Made by a program: the position numbers and the translations under genes. The notes below the pieces were generated by a model. The model ran no database searches and was not told the origin of the DNA. It saw only the letters and a program-made list of their open reading frames with translations. Shown one piece after another: positions 1 through 9,366 of a DNA stretch of 64,000 nucleotides. The stretch is from contig FCOD02000029.1 in assembly GCA_001544655.2 (NCBI GenBank), positions 1 to 64,000 on the forward strand, written 5' to 3'. How positions within the stretch are numbered: the first letter of the stretch is position 1; every line of letters begins with the position of its first letter. This stretch comes from Caballeronia turbans. GTDB lineage: Bacteria > Pseudomonadota > Gammaproteobacteria > Burkholderiales > Burkholderiaceae.

Positions 1-75
1 TGGAGCGAGTCGCGCATCAAGAAAGTGATGGGCGAAAACTGGATGCGCTTCTTCGGCGAAGTCTGGAACGTCTGA
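1..75 (+). CDS. dipeptidase, C-terminal end (partial)
   Basis: The first 24 codons visible before a TGA stop encode the tail of a protein ending GENWMRFFGEVWNV; the rest lies upstream of the window. This ending resembles the C-terminus of membrane-dipeptidase (peptidase M19) family proteins, and in Pseudomonas a dipeptidase gene directly precedes the V4R-like gene and dgcA in the same order as here. The identity rests mainly on this gene order, since only the tail can be read. It is probably the start of the dimethylglycine catabolic operon. Confidence 0.55.
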   Translation, partial: WSESRIKKVMGENWMRFFGEVWNV

Positions 76-105
76 TCACCAACGACAAATACAAGGAACC
101 CTGCG

Positions 106-636
106 ATGCAACCTCAACTGCCTATCGACGTCGATCCGCAAACCGGCGTCTGGACCACCGATGCGCTGCCGATGCTCTACGTGCCGCGCCATTTCTTCAC
201 GAACAATCACGTCGCCGTCGAGGAAGCGCTCGGCCGCGATGCGTATGCGGAGATTCTGTACAAGGCCGGCTACAAGTCCGCGTATCACTGGTGCGATAAA
301 GAAGCCGAGAAGCACGGCATCAGCGGCATGGCCGTGTTCGAGCACTACCTTAAGCGTTTGTCGCAGCGCGGCTGGGGCTTGTTCGACATCGTCGAAGCCG
401 ATCCGGCGACTTCGCATGCGCGCATCCATCTGCGTCACTCGTCGTTCGTGCTCCAGCAGCCGGGCAAGCAGGGCAAGCTCTGCTACATGTTCGCGGGCTG
501 GTTCGCCGGCGCGATGGACTGGGTGAACGACACTGCGCCCGACAGCGCGAAGAAAGGCCCGCGCTCGAAGTCGATCGAGACGCAATGCGCCGCCGAGGGA
601 CACGATCATTGCGTGTTCGAAGTGTCGCCGCTGTAA
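106..636 (+). CDS. DUF5943 / V4R-like domain protein of the dimethylglycine operon
   Basis: A 176-residue soluble protein with no signal peptide or membrane segment. The C-terminal half carries a pattern seen in 4-vinyl-reductase (V4R) type small-molecule-binding domains, a Cys-rich end with Cys at QCAAEGHDHC close to the terminus. It corresponds in position to the conserved unknown gene between the dipeptidase and dgcA in Pseudomonas aeruginosa (PA5397). It starts 30 bases after the dipeptidase stop and ends 41 bases before dgcA, so it is very likely in the same transcript. Its role in betaine or dimethylglycine catabolism is not known; a sensory or accessory role is a guess. Confidence 0.75.
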   Translation: MQPQLPIDVDPQTGVWTTDALPMLYVPRHFFTNNHVAVEEALGRDAYAEILYKAGYKSAYHWCDKEAEKHGISGMAVFEHYLKRLSQRGWGLFDIVEADPATSHARIHLRHSSFVLQQPGKQGKLCYMFAGWFAGAMDWVNDTAPDSAKKGPRSKSIETQCAAEGHDHCVFEVSPL

Positions 637-677
637 GCGCCACGCACCGAAGCAAATCCATTCCGAGGTCGATCGCA

Positions 678-2741
678 ATGCGTTACCCGAACCTTTTCAA
701 GCCTCTCCAGCTCAACAAGCTCACGTTGCGCAACCGCATCGTCAGCACCGCGCATGCGGAGGTCTATGCCGAACCGGGCGGCCTGCCCGGCGACCGCTAT
801 ATCCGCTACTACGAGGAGAAAGCGAAGGGCGGCGTCGGCCTCGCCGTGTGCGGCGGTTCGAGTCCGGTTTCGATCGACAGCCCGCAAGGCTGGTGGAAGT
901 CGGTGAACCTCGCGACCGACAAGGTCATCGATCCGCTCGCGCGTCTTGCCGAAGCGATGCATCGTCATGGCGCGTTCATCATGATCCAGGCGACGCACAT
1001 GGGCCGCCGTTCCGCCTGGCACGGCGAGCACTGGCCGCATCTGATGTCGCCATCTGGCGTGCGCGAGCCGGTGCATCGCGGCAACGCGAAGATCATCGAA
1101 GTGGAAGAGATCAAGCGCATCATCGCCGACTTCGCCGCGGCCGCCAAGCGCGTGAAGGATGCGGGGATGGACGGCATCGAGATCTCCGCGGCGCACCAGC
1201 ATCTGATCGATCAGTTCTGGAGCCCGCGCACCAACTTTCGTACCGACGAATGGGGCGGCTCTCTGGAGAACCGCTTGCGCTTCGGCACCGAAGTATTGAA
1301 AGCCGTACGTGAAGCAGTGGGCGCGGACTTCTGCGTCGGCCTGCGCATGTGCGGCGACGAGTTCCATGAAGACGGGCTTTCTCACGAGAACCTGAAAGAG
1401 ATCGCGCAGGCGATGTCCGAAAGCGGCCTCATCGATTACGTTGGCGTAATCGGCTCAGGCGCGGATACGCACAACACGCTCGCCAACTGCATGCCGCCGA
1501 TGGCGCTGCCGCCCGAGCCGTTCGTCCATCTCGCGGCGGGCATCAAGTCGGTCGTGAAGCTGCCGATCATGCATGCGCAGAGCATTCGTGACGCGGGTCA
1601 GGCCGAGCGCCTCCTCGCGAACGGCATGGTCGATCTCGTCGGCATGACGCGGGCGCAGATCGCCGATCCGCACATGGTCATCAAGATTCGCGATGGCCGC
1701 GAGGACGAAATCAAGCAGTGCGTCGGCGCGAACTATTGCATCGACCGTCAGTACAACGGCCTCGACGTGCTGTGCGTGCAGAACGCGGCGACCTCGCGTG
1801 AGGCGACGATGCCGCATGTCATCGAAAAGACGCGCGGGCCGAAGCGCAAGGTCGTCGTGGTCGGCGCGGGCCCCGCGGGCCTGGAAGCGGCGCGCGTCGC
1901 GCGTTCGCGCGGCCATGACGTCGTGCTGTTCGAAAAGAACGATTACGTCGGCGGTCAGATCATGCTCGCCGCAAAGGCGCCGCAGCGTGAGCAGATGGCC
2001 GGTATCGTGCGCTGGTTCGACATGGAGACGAAGCGTCTGGGCGTCGATCGCCGTCTCGGTGTCGCAGCCGACGACAAGATGATCATGGCCGAGAAGCCGG
2101 ACATCGTCGTGCTCGCGACGGGCGGCTCGTCGTTCACGGGCCAGGTGCCCGCGTGGGGCGTCGAGCAAGGCCTCGCGGTCGGCTCGTGGGACATCCTCTC
2201 GGGCAAGGTCGAGCCGGGCAAGAACGTGCTCGTCTATGACGGCGTCTCGACGCATGCCGGCGCGGGCGTCGCGGACTTCATCGCGTCGAAGGGCAATAAC
2301 GTCGAGATCGTCACACCGGACGTGAAGGTCGCCGACGACACCGGCGGCACCACGTTCCCGATTTTCTATCGACGCCTCTATGCGCAGGGCGTGATCCACA
2401 CGCCGAACTACTGGCTCGACAAGGTGTACGACGAAGACGGCAAGAAGATCGCCGTCATCCGCAACGAGTACACGGAAGAGCAGGAAGAACGCGCGGTGGA
2501 TCAGGTCGTGATCGAGAACGGCATCACGCCGAACGACGCGCTTTACTGGAAGCTCAAGCCCGAGTCGCTCAATCGCGGGCAAATCGATGTGCATACGTTG
2601 TTCGCATCGCAACCGCAGCCGTGCCTGAGCGAAGAACTCGGCAACGGGCGCTTCCTGCTGTTTCGCGTCGGCGACTGCATCTCGATGCACAACATCCACA
2701 GCGCGATCTACGATTCGCTGCGCCTCTGCAAAGACTTCTAA
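678..2741 (+). CDS. dgcA: dimethylglycine demethylase subunit DgcA
   Basis: A 687-residue protein of the NADH:flavin oxidoreductase / 2,4-dienoyl-CoA reductase type. The N-terminal TIM barrel begins NLFKPLQLNKLTLRNRIV (FMN domain). A Cys-rich stretch at about residues 346-370 (CVGANYC ... LCVQNA) fits a [4Fe-4S] site. A dinucleotide-binding motif GAGPAGLEAARV follows at about residue 395. With DgcB it oxidises dimethylglycine to sarcosine and formaldehyde. The ATG at 678 is chosen because the homologous sequence begins there; an upstream in-frame extension to 585 would overlap the preceding gene. DgcB begins 15 bases downstream, supporting one operon. Confidence 0.93.
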   Translation: MRYPNLFKPLQLNKLTLRNRIVSTAHAEVYAEPGGLPGDRYIRYYEEKAKGGVGLAVCGGSSPVSIDSPQGWWKSVNLATDKVIDPLARLAEAMHRHGAFIMIQATHMGRRSAWHGEHWPHLMSPSGVREPVHRGNAKIIEVEEIKRIIADFAAAAKRVKDAGMDGIEISAAHQHLIDQFWSPRTNFRTDEWGGSLENRLRFGTEVLKAVREAVGADFCVGLRMCGDEFHEDGLSHENLKEIAQAMSESGLIDYVGVIGSGADTHNTLANCMPPMALPPEPFVHLAAGIKSVVKLPIMHAQSIRDAGQAERLLANGMVDLVGMTRAQIADPHMVIKIRDGREDEIKQCVGANYCIDRQYNGLDVLCVQNAATSREATMPHVIEKTRGPKRKVVVVGAGPAGLEAARVARSRGHDVVLFEKNDYVGGQIMLAAKAPQREQMAGIVRWFDMETKRLGVDRRLGVAADDKMIMAEKPDIVVLATGGSSFTGQVPAWGVEQGLAVGSWDILSGKVEPGKNVLVYDGVSTHAGAGVADFIASKGNNVEIVTPDVKVADDTGGTTFPIFYRRLYAQGVIHTPNYWLDKVYDEDGKKIAVIRNEYTEEQEERAVDQVVIENGITPNDALYWKLKPESLNRGQIDVHTLFASQPQPCLSEELGNGRFLLFRVGDCISMHNIHSAIYDSLRLCKDF

Positions 2742-2755
2742 CGAGGTATTCGACG

Positions 2756-4666
2756 ATGAACCCCGTGTTTGTCATCACCGCGCTGCTGTGGCTTTCGGTG
2801 GCGGGCCTCGCGTTCGCCCTGCTCAAGCGCGCAGCGTATTGGCGCGAAGGGCGCGCGACGGCGGCCGGCGCGTACGGATGGGCGAATCTGCTCAACATCC
2901 CTAAGCGCTATTTCGTCGATCTGCATCATGTCGTGGCGCGCGACCCGTATATCGCGAAGACGCACGTGGCGACCGCGGGCGGCGCGATTGCCGCAATGGC
3001 GCTCGTCTTCATCAACTACGGCCTCGCGATCTACTCGCCGTGGCTCGACCGCGCGATCTTCCTCGCGGCGATCATCATGCTCGCCGGCGCGGTGTTCGTG
3101 TACCGGCGCCGTCATGCGAAGAACGTGCCCGCGCGCCTGTCGCATGGACCGTGGGACAGCCTGCCGCTTCTGCTCGGCTCGTTCGCGCTCGGCCTTGCGT
3201 TGTTCATGCTGCTGCCCGCATCGTGGATGTCCGGCGCGCTCGCGATCATCGTCGCGCTGCTGATCGCCGCGGGCGCATACACGATGACCTTCGGCGCGGC
3301 GCAGGGCGGCCCGATGAAGCACGCGATGGCGGGTCTGCTGCATCTCGCGTTCCATCCGCGTCAGGAGCGCTTCAGGGCGAACACGCACCAGGAAGTCGTG
3401 CCGCCGACCGCGCTGAAAAAGCCCGTGCTGGATGCGAAGGAATACGGCGTCGGCAAGCCGGTCGAGTTTCGCTGGAATCAGCTGTTGAGCTTCGATGCCT
3501 GCGTGCAATGCGGCAAGTGCGAAGCTGCGTGTCCCGCGTTCGCGTCGGGTCAGCCGCTCAATCCGAAGAAGCTGATTCAGGATCTGGTCGTGGGCATGGT
3601 CGGCGGCTCGGACTCGCAATACGCGGGCAGCCCGACGCCCGGCATTCCCGTCGGCAGGCACACGGGCGGTCCGGCCAGGCCGCTCATCTCGCAGATGATC
3701 GAAGCGGACACGATCTGGTCCTGCACGACGTGCCGCGCGTGCGTGCAGGAGTGCCCGATGCTGATCGAACACGTCGATGCGATCGTCGACATGCGGCGCA
3801 ACCAGACGCTCGTCGAAGGCAGCGTGCCGGGCAAGGGGCCGATCACGCTCGCGAATCTGCGCGAGACGGGCAGTCAGAACGGCTACGACATCGGCGCACG
3901 CTATGACTGGTCGGTGGATCTGCAAGTGCAGGTCGCGCAACCGGGCCGTCCGGTGGATGTGCTGCTGATCGCGGGCGAAGGCGCGTTCGACATGCGCTAT
4001 CAACGCACGCTGCGCGCACTGGCGAAGGTGATGAACAAGGCGGGCGTCGACTATGCGGTGCTCGGCGGCGCCGAAACGGATACCGGCGACACGGCGCGCC
4101 GTCTGGGCGACGAAGCCACGTTCCAGCAATGCGCGTCGAAACTGATGAACACGCTTTCGCAGTACCAGTTCCGCCGCATCGTCACGGCCGATCCGCACGT
4201 GCTGCACAGCCTGCGCAACGAATATCGCGCGCTCGGCGGCTATTACGAAGTGCAGCATCACACCGCGTTCATGGCCGAGCTCGTCGCGAGCGGCAAGCTC
4301 TCGCCGAAGGCCGCCGCCGTGCTCGCGGACAAGAAGATCACGTATCACGATCCGTGCTATCTCGGCCGCTACAACGGCGAAACGGAAGCGCCGCGCAAGC
4401 TCTTGAAGACCATCGGCATCAAGGTCGTCGAGATGGAACGTCACGGCATGCGCGCGCGCTGCTGCGGCGGTGGCGGCGGCGCGCCGCTGACCGATATCCC
4501 CGGCAAGCAGCGCATTCCCGATATCCGCATCGCCGATGCGAGATCGGTCAGCGCCGATGTGGTCGCGGTCGGTTGCCCGCAATGCACCGCGATGCTGGAA
4601 GGCGTGGTCGGTCCTCGTCCCGAAGTGCTCGACGTGGCGGAACTCGTCGCCGCAGCGCTGGAGTGA
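2756..4666 (+). CDS. dgcB: dimethylglycine demethylase subunit DgcB, membrane Fe-S protein
   Basis: A 636-residue protein. The first ~190 residues are hydrophobic with several membrane helices (one at the very N-terminus, others around residues 85-200). Two ferredoxin-type motifs follow, CVQCGKCEAACP at about residue 249 and CTTCRACVQECP at about residue 322. The C-terminal part has the CCG-type heterodisulfide-reductase cysteines (YHDPCYLGRYN near 531 and ARCCGGGGG near 568). The layout suggests it passes electrons from DgcA or the flavoprotein EtfAB into the membrane quinone pool. An upstream in-frame extension inside dgcA is discarded. Confidence 0.92.
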   Translation: MNPVFVITALLWLSVAGLAFALLKRAAYWREGRATAAGAYGWANLLNIPKRYFVDLHHVVARDPYIAKTHVATAGGAIAAMALVFINYGLAIYSPWLDRAIFLAAIIMLAGAVFVYRRRHAKNVPARLSHGPWDSLPLLLGSFALGLALFMLLPASWMSGALAIIVALLIAAGAYTMTFGAAQGGPMKHAMAGLLHLAFHPRQERFRANTHQEVVPPTALKKPVLDAKEYGVGKPVEFRWNQLLSFDACVQCGKCEAACPAFASGQPLNPKKLIQDLVVGMVGGSDSQYAGSPTPGIPVGRHTGGPARPLISQMIEADTIWSCTTCRACVQECPMLIEHVDAIVDMRRNQTLVEGSVPGKGPITLANLRETGSQNGYDIGARYDWSVDLQVQVAQPGRPVDVLLIAGEGAFDMRYQRTLRALAKVMNKAGVDYAVLGGAETDTGDTARRLGDEATFQQCASKLMNTLSQYQFRRIVTADPHVLHSLRNEYRALGGYYEVQHHTAFMAELVASGKLSPKAAAVLADKKITYHDPCYLGRYNGETEAPRKLLKTIGIKVVEMERHGMRARCCGGGGGAPLTDIPGKQRIPDIRIADARSVSADVVAVGCPQCTAMLEGVVGPRPEVLDVAELVAAALE

Positions 4667-4670
4667 AGCC

Positions 4671-5831
4671 ATGAACGACATCAAACGAATCGATCCGCGC
4701 CGGCCTTTCATCGTTACGGCCGCCGGGCTGAAGCGCATCACGCTCGGTGAAGTCGGCAACGGCGTCGTGCTGGATTTCACGCACGGCGGTCACAGGGAGG
4801 CGGTGAAACCGCGCCGCACGACGAAGCGCGCGACACGCTCGCTGCTCGTCGCGGCGCATACGGATCGCGGCGCGCTCGACGATCACGCGCGCCAGGCGCT
4901 CGCCGCCGCGGCCTTGCTCGCGGACGATCAGACCGACGTCGTGCTGATCGCGTTCGGCGAATTCAAGGACGATGCCGCGGCGCTGGGCGCGGATCGTTTC
5001 ATCGAACTGCCCGCGTTCGACCGGCGCAACTACGCGCCCGATGAAGAAGTGCGGGCGTTGACGGCATGCGTCTCGGCTTTCGCACCGGCGCAGATCTTCA
5101 TGCCCGACAACGCGACCGGCGACGGCGATCTCGGCCGCCGTTACGCCGCGCGCGCCGACGCGTCGATTGCAACGCACGTCGTCGAGCTCGATGCGGCGCA
5201 TGCCGCGTCGTATGCGCATGCGGGGCGCGCGGTCGCATCGCGTGCATTGCCCGATGTGGTTCTGCTTGCAGCCAATGCCGTCGATGCGAAGCTGCCTTTC
5301 GTCGGCGCGGGCGAGGCGGTGAATCCGGAGGGTATCGTGCCGGCATCGAAAGCGAGCGCGTACGTCGATCTCGGCATCGAGGAAATGGACGCCGCGCAGG
5401 TCGCGCTGGAAGAAGCGGACTTCATCGTGTCGGCGGGCAACGGCGTGTCCGACATCGCCGCTTTCGAGGCACTTGCGGGCACGCTGGGCGCGGCGATCGG
5501 TGCGAGCCGCGTCGCCGTCGACGATGGCAAGTTCACGCGCGACAAGCAGATCGGCGCAACGGGCAAGACCGTGGAAGCGAGCGTGTATATTGCGTTCGGC
5601 ATTTCGGGCGCCGTGCAGCACTTGCAGGGCATCAAGGATTGCCGTCACGTGATCGCCGTGAATCTCGATGCGAGCGCGCCGATTGCGAAGCGCGCGAACC
5701 TTACGATCGTCGCGGACACACAGGAAACGATCAAGGCGCTGACCGATGCCGCCGCCGCCGCGCGCGCCGCGCGTGCCAACGGCACATCGATCCTGCAGAC
5801 CGCGCGCGTGGCCGAAGGAGTTGCAGCATGA
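4671..5831 (+). CDS. etfA: electron transfer flavoprotein alpha subunit
   Basis: A 386-residue protein whose last ~130 residues form the FAD-binding domain of ETF alpha subunits: VSAGNGVSDI, the QIGATGKTVE loop, FGISGAVQHLQGIKD and IAVNLDASAPIAKRA are all recognisable. The N-terminal ~65 residues are an extra, poorly conserved, basic segment relative to housekeeping EtfA. It starts four bases after the dgcB stop and its stop overlaps the etfB start (ATGA), so translation is probably coupled. Position matches PA5400, which belongs to the dimethylglycine operon; it is therefore a dedicated ETF for DgcAB rather than the beta-oxidation ETF. Confidence 0.9.
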   Translation: MNDIKRIDPRRPFIVTAAGLKRITLGEVGNGVVLDFTHGGHREAVKPRRTTKRATRSLLVAAHTDRGALDDHARQALAAAALLADDQTDVVLIAFGEFKDDAAALGADRFIELPAFDRRNYAPDEEVRALTACVSAFAPAQIFMPDNATGDGDLGRRYAARADASIATHVVELDAAHAASYAHAGRAVASRALPDVVLLAANAVDAKLPFVGAGEAVNPEGIVPASKASAYVDLGIEEMDAAQVALEEADFIVSAGNGVSDIAAFEALAGTLGAAIGASRVAVDDGKFTRDKQIGATGKTVEASVYIAFGISGAVQHLQGIKDCRHVIAVNLDASAPIAKRANLTIVADTQETIKALTDAAAAARAARANGTSILQTARVAEGVAA

Positions 5832-6586
5832 AAATCGCCGTTCTGGTTTCCACCGGCCGCCATCCCGTCAGCGGCACGGCGCGCTACAGCCGCAACGATG
5901 CGGCCGCGTTGACGATCGCCATCGACATTGCCAAAGCGCAGCGCGCGCAACTCGACGTGCTGCACGCAGGCGATCCCGCGAATCCGGCGCTCGCCGAATA
6001 TCTCGCGCTCGGCGCGCCGAAAGTCGAAGTGCTCAACACGCAAGGCGACGCGTGCGCCGCGCTCGGCGCGCGGCTCGCGGGTTATGACCTCGTGTTCACC
6101 GGCACGCGCGCCGAAGGCGCATTCGACAGCGGCACGCTGCCTTACAAGCTCGCGGATGCGCTGAACGTTCCGCTCGTCGGGGCGGCCGTCGATGTCAGCG
6201 TGACGCAGGAAGGCGTGGAAGTGCGCCAGTTCATGCCGAAGGGTTTGCGCCGCCGCGTGCGCACGACGCTGCCCGCGCTCGTCGCGGTGCATCCGCTCGC
6301 CAACGCCGCGCCGCGCTATGCGTATGCGCGCATGCGTGAAGGCCACGTCGCGCCGGTCGCCGCGAGCGCCCCCGCCGACAAGGAAGCTGCGGCATGGAAC
6401 GTCGGCCCCATCACGGCGAAGCCGAAGAAGCTGGCCGCGCCCGAGAAGCGCTCGGGCCACGCGCGCATGCTCGGCGCGACGACGACCGAAAGCCGCGGCG
6501 GCAGCGTCGTAATTGAAGGGAGTTCCGTCGAAAAAGCACAAGTGATTCTGGCGTATTTGCGCGAGCATCAACTCGTCGATTACTGA
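5828..6586 (+). CDS. etfB: electron transfer flavoprotein beta subunit
   Basis: A 252-residue protein beginning MKIAVLVSTGRHPVSG, with the ETF beta Rossmann-like fold and a sequence DLVFTGTRAEGAFDSGTLP where the adenine-nucleotide-binding loop is expected. The ATG overlaps the etfA stop by four bases, which fixes the start and argues against the much longer in-frame extension upstream. With EtfA it forms the heterodimer that accepts electrons from dimethylglycine oxidation. The last ~60 residues (rich in Lys and Ala, ending ILAYLREHQLVDY) are typical of the betaine-cluster ETF beta proteins. No obvious strong terminator follows before gbcA, 96 bases downstream. Confidence 0.88.
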   Translation: MKIAVLVSTGRHPVSGTARYSRNDAAALTIAIDIAKAQRAQLDVLHAGDPANPALAEYLALGAPKVEVLNTQGDACAALGARLAGYDLVFTGTRAEGAFDSGTLPYKLADALNVPLVGAAVDVSVTQEGVEVRQFMPKGLRRRVRTTLPALVAVHPLANAAPRYAYARMREGHVAPVAASAPADKEAAAWNVGPITAKPKKLAAPEKRSGHARMLGATTTESRGGSVVIEGSSVEKAQVILAYLREHQLVDY

Positions 6587-6682
6587 TTTTCAGCCCAGCC
6601 GGGCGACCCACACAAGAAAGCAGCAGCCCGCGTTCAAAGGTGTTTGGCGGGGCACCAGACGTGACGCAAAACGGAGCACACG

Positions 6683-7981
6683 ATGAAAGTTTCGGCAGAC
6701 GTTCGCGCTTTGATCGAACGCCGCAAAAAGGGCCACACGCTCGAGGCCCCGTTCTACACGAGCGAAGAAATCCACGCGCTCGACCTCGATGCCATTTTCC
6801 GCAAGACCTGGATTCAGGTCGCCGTAGAACCGGACATTCCCGAGCCGGGCGACTACACCACGATCGAGATCGGGCACGATTCGATCCTGATCGTGCGCGA
6901 CGACGACATGGAGATCCGCGCCTTCTACAACGTGTGCCGCCATCGCGGCGCGCGCCTGTGCAATCAGGAGAAGGGCTCGCTCGGCAATATCGTGTGCCCG
7001 TATCACAGCTGGACTTACAACCTCTCCGGCGACCTGATGTTTGCCGAGCATATGGGCGACCAGTTCGACCGCTGCAAGCACAGCCTGAAGAAAGTGCACG
7101 TGCAGAATCTGGCCGGCCTCATTTTCATCTGCCTCGCCGACGATCCGCCCGCCGACTTTGCCGTGATGCGCGAAGCGATGGAGCCGTATCTTGCGCCGCA
7201 TGGCCTGAAGGACTGCAAGATCGCGGCGAGCATCGACATCGTCGAGAAAGGCAACTGGAAGCTCACGATGGAAAACAATCGCGAGTGCTATCACTGCGTC
7301 GCGAACCATCCGGAACTGACCATTTCGCTCTATGAATATGGCTTCGGCTATCAGCGCTCGCCTGCCAACGAGGAAGGCATGGCGGCGTTCGAGAAGACCG
7401 TCGAAGAGCGCACGAAGCAATGGGAAGCGATGTGCCTGCCGTCCGCCGAAATCGAACGCCTCGCCGATCTCGTCACCGGCTTTCGCACGCAACGGCTGCC
7501 GCTCGACCGTGAAGGCGAATCGCAGACGCTCGACGCGAAGGTCGCATCGAAGAAGCTGCTCGGCGGTTTCGAGCGCGCGGACCTGGGCGGGCTGTCGTTC
7601 TGGACGCAGCCGAATTCATGGCATCACTTCATGAGCGATCACATCGTGACGTTCTGCGTGATTCCGCTTGCATCGGGTGAAACGCTCGTGCGCACGAAAT
7701 GGCTCGTGCACAAGGATGCGCGCGAAGGCATCGATTACGACGTCGACAACCTCACGGCAGTGTGGCGCGCGACGAACGATCAGGACCGCACCCTCGTCGA
7801 GTATTCGCAGCTTGGCGTCGCCAGCAACGCGTACGAGCCGGGTCCGTATTCGCCGTTCACGGAAGGCCTCGTCGAGAAGTTTTGCGAGTGGTACATCGGA
7901 CGTCTTGCCGATTACGCCGATACGCCGCAACACGGCGTCGATGCGTCGCACGGCGAGAAAGTCGTTTCCTTCATGCGCTAA
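6683..7981 (+). CDS. gbcA: glycine betaine monooxygenase, Rieske oxygenase subunit
   Basis: A 432-residue Rieske non-haem iron oxygenase. The Rieske [2Fe-2S] ligands are C85-x-H87 (CRHRGARLC) and C105-x2-H108 (CPYHSW). The mononuclear iron ligands fall in NNRECYHCVANHPEL (H204 and H209), with an acidic ligand further on. It removes one methyl of glycine betaine as formaldehyde, producing dimethylglycine for DgcAB. gbcB, its reductase, starts 23 bases after the stop. The length and all ligand residues are normal for the family, so the enzyme should be functional. Confidence 0.94.
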   Translation: MKVSADVRALIERRKKGHTLEAPFYTSEEIHALDLDAIFRKTWIQVAVEPDIPEPGDYTTIEIGHDSILIVRDDDMEIRAFYNVCRHRGARLCNQEKGSLGNIVCPYHSWTYNLSGDLMFAEHMGDQFDRCKHSLKKVHVQNLAGLIFICLADDPPADFAVMREAMEPYLAPHGLKDCKIAASIDIVEKGNWKLTMENNRECYHCVANHPELTISLYEYGFGYQRSPANEEGMAAFEKTVEERTKQWEAMCLPSAEIERLADLVTGFRTQRLPLDREGESQTLDAKVASKKLLGGFERADLGGLSFWTQPNSWHHFMSDHIVTFCVIPLASGETLVRTKWLVHKDAREGIDYDVDNLTAVWRATNDQDRTLVEYSQLGVASNAYEPGPYSPFTEGLVEKFCEWYIGRLADYADTPQHGVDASHGEKVVSFMR

Positions 7982-8004
7982 AGCAGTCGTAGCAGGAGCA
8001 GAAC

Positions 8005-9240
8005 ATGATGCGCGATCAGGCTACGTTCGAGCCGACCGAAAGCCGCGTGACCCAGCCGAAATTCTGGGGAACGCTGCCCGTGCGCTGGGACTGCGACACC
8101 GACGAGACGCTCGTCTGCTGTCACGTCCGGCAGGAAACGCACGACGTCAAGAGCTTTTTCTTCAATGCGCCCGGCGAGCGCACGTTCGTATTCGAGCCGG
8201 GGCAATTCATCACGCTCGAACTCGATATCGACGGCGAGCAGATCAACCGCTGCTACACGATCTCGTCCGCGCCGACTCGCCCGCACACGATCTCCATCAC
8301 GGTGAAGCGGGTGCCGGGCGGCAAGGTGTCGAATTGGCTGCACGATAACGTCGTCGCGGGCTCGACCGTGCGCGTGCTCGGGCCGTCGGGCGAATTCACG
8401 TGCGCGCGTCATCCGTCGCGCAAGTACCTGTTTCTGTCGGCGGGCTCGGGCATCACGCCGCTCATGTCGATGAGCCGCGCGCATCACGAGCTCGGCGACG
8501 ATGCCGACATCGTGTTCGTGCACAGCGCGCGCACGCCCGACGACATCATCTTTGCGCGCGAGCTCGATCTGATCGCGTCGAATCACAAGAACTTCCGCAC
8601 GTCCTTCGTATGCGAGCGTATCGGCGCGCGCACGAGCTGGCCGGGCGTGACGGGCTTTCTGAGCCTGCCGTTGCTCAAGCTGATCGCACCGGACTTTCTC
8701 GAGCGCGAAATCTTCACGTGCGGCCCTGCGCCATACATGAAGGCGGTGCGCGACCTGCTCGACGAAGGTGGTTTCGATCGCAAGCATTATCACGAGGAGA
8801 GCTTCTCGTTCGGTGTCGTCGAAGACGTCGCGGCGGAGCTGACGACTGCGCATGTCGCCGATGCGCTCGCGACGCAGACGGATTTCGTCGAAGCGCGTGA
8901 AGAAGCGGCCGGTTTCGAACCGGCGCCGATTGAACCGATCTCGACGATCGAGACGATCGAAGTCGCGCCAGTCGAAACGAGGTTCAAGGTGAGCTTCGCG
9001 AAGAGCCGGCGCGACATCGAATGCGGCAGCGGCGAACACGTGCTCGATGCCGCGAAGAAAGCGGGCGTGCGTCTGCCTTCTTCGTGCACGCAGGGCATGT
9101 GCGGCACCTGCAAGGTGAAGCTCGTGTCCGGCGAAGTGAGCATGAAGCACGCGGGCGGCATTCGTCAGCGCGAGATCGATCAGGGCATGGTGCTGCTGTG
9201 CTGCAGCAAGCCTTTGAGCGATCTCGTCGTCGATAAGTGA
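8005..9240 (+). CDS. gbcB: glycine betaine monooxygenase, ferredoxin reductase subunit
   Basis: A 411-residue NAD(P)H-dependent reductase. FAD-binding motif RCYTISS is at residues 82-88, the nucleotide site SAGSGITPLMS at 145-155 and CGPAPYM at 239-245. A plant-type ferredoxin domain closes the protein with Cys 361, 366 and 369 plus Cys 399 or 400. Between reductase and ferredoxin (about residues 271-325) lies a Glu/Ala/Pro-rich linker that makes it roughly 45 residues longer than the Pseudomonas GbcB (about 366 residues, from memory). Two adjacent ATG codons (8005 and 8008) follow a good AGGAG site. It supplies electrons to GbcA. Confidence 0.92.
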   Translation: MMRDQATFEPTESRVTQPKFWGTLPVRWDCDTDETLVCCHVRQETHDVKSFFFNAPGERTFVFEPGQFITLELDIDGEQINRCYTISSAPTRPHTISITVKRVPGGKVSNWLHDNVVAGSTVRVLGPSGEFTCARHPSRKYLFLSAGSGITPLMSMSRAHHELGDDADIVFVHSARTPDDIIFARELDLIASNHKNFRTSFVCERIGARTSWPGVTGFLSLPLLKLIAPDFLEREIFTCGPAPYMKAVRDLLDEGGFDRKHYHEESFSFGVVEDVAAELTTAHVADALATQTDFVEAREEAAGFEPAPIEPISTIETIEVAPVETRFKVSFAKSRRDIECGSGEHVLDAAKKAGVRLPSSCTQGMCGTCKVKLVSGEVSMKHAGGIRQREIDQGMVLLCCSKPLSDLVVDK

Positions 9241-9366
9241 AGTCCTCGGACCCTGATCGGGGTGCGTCGTTTCTTGACAACTGAGTGTCGGAAAAGTGCG
9301 TTACGGGCCAATTCTGGCTGGTGATTCTGTTCGCTACACGGCGTGGGGCCGCAAAGGGGAAACCAA

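Noticed and set aside
1455-2699. Long antisense open frame over dgcA
   Set aside because: High-GC codon bias produces long mirror frames; composition is Arg/His/Asp-rich with no motif, and dgcA is clearly the real gene.
2738-4780. 680-codon antisense frame over dgcB
   Set aside because: Shadow of dgcB; no ribosome site, no recognisable domain, Arg-rich low-information translation.
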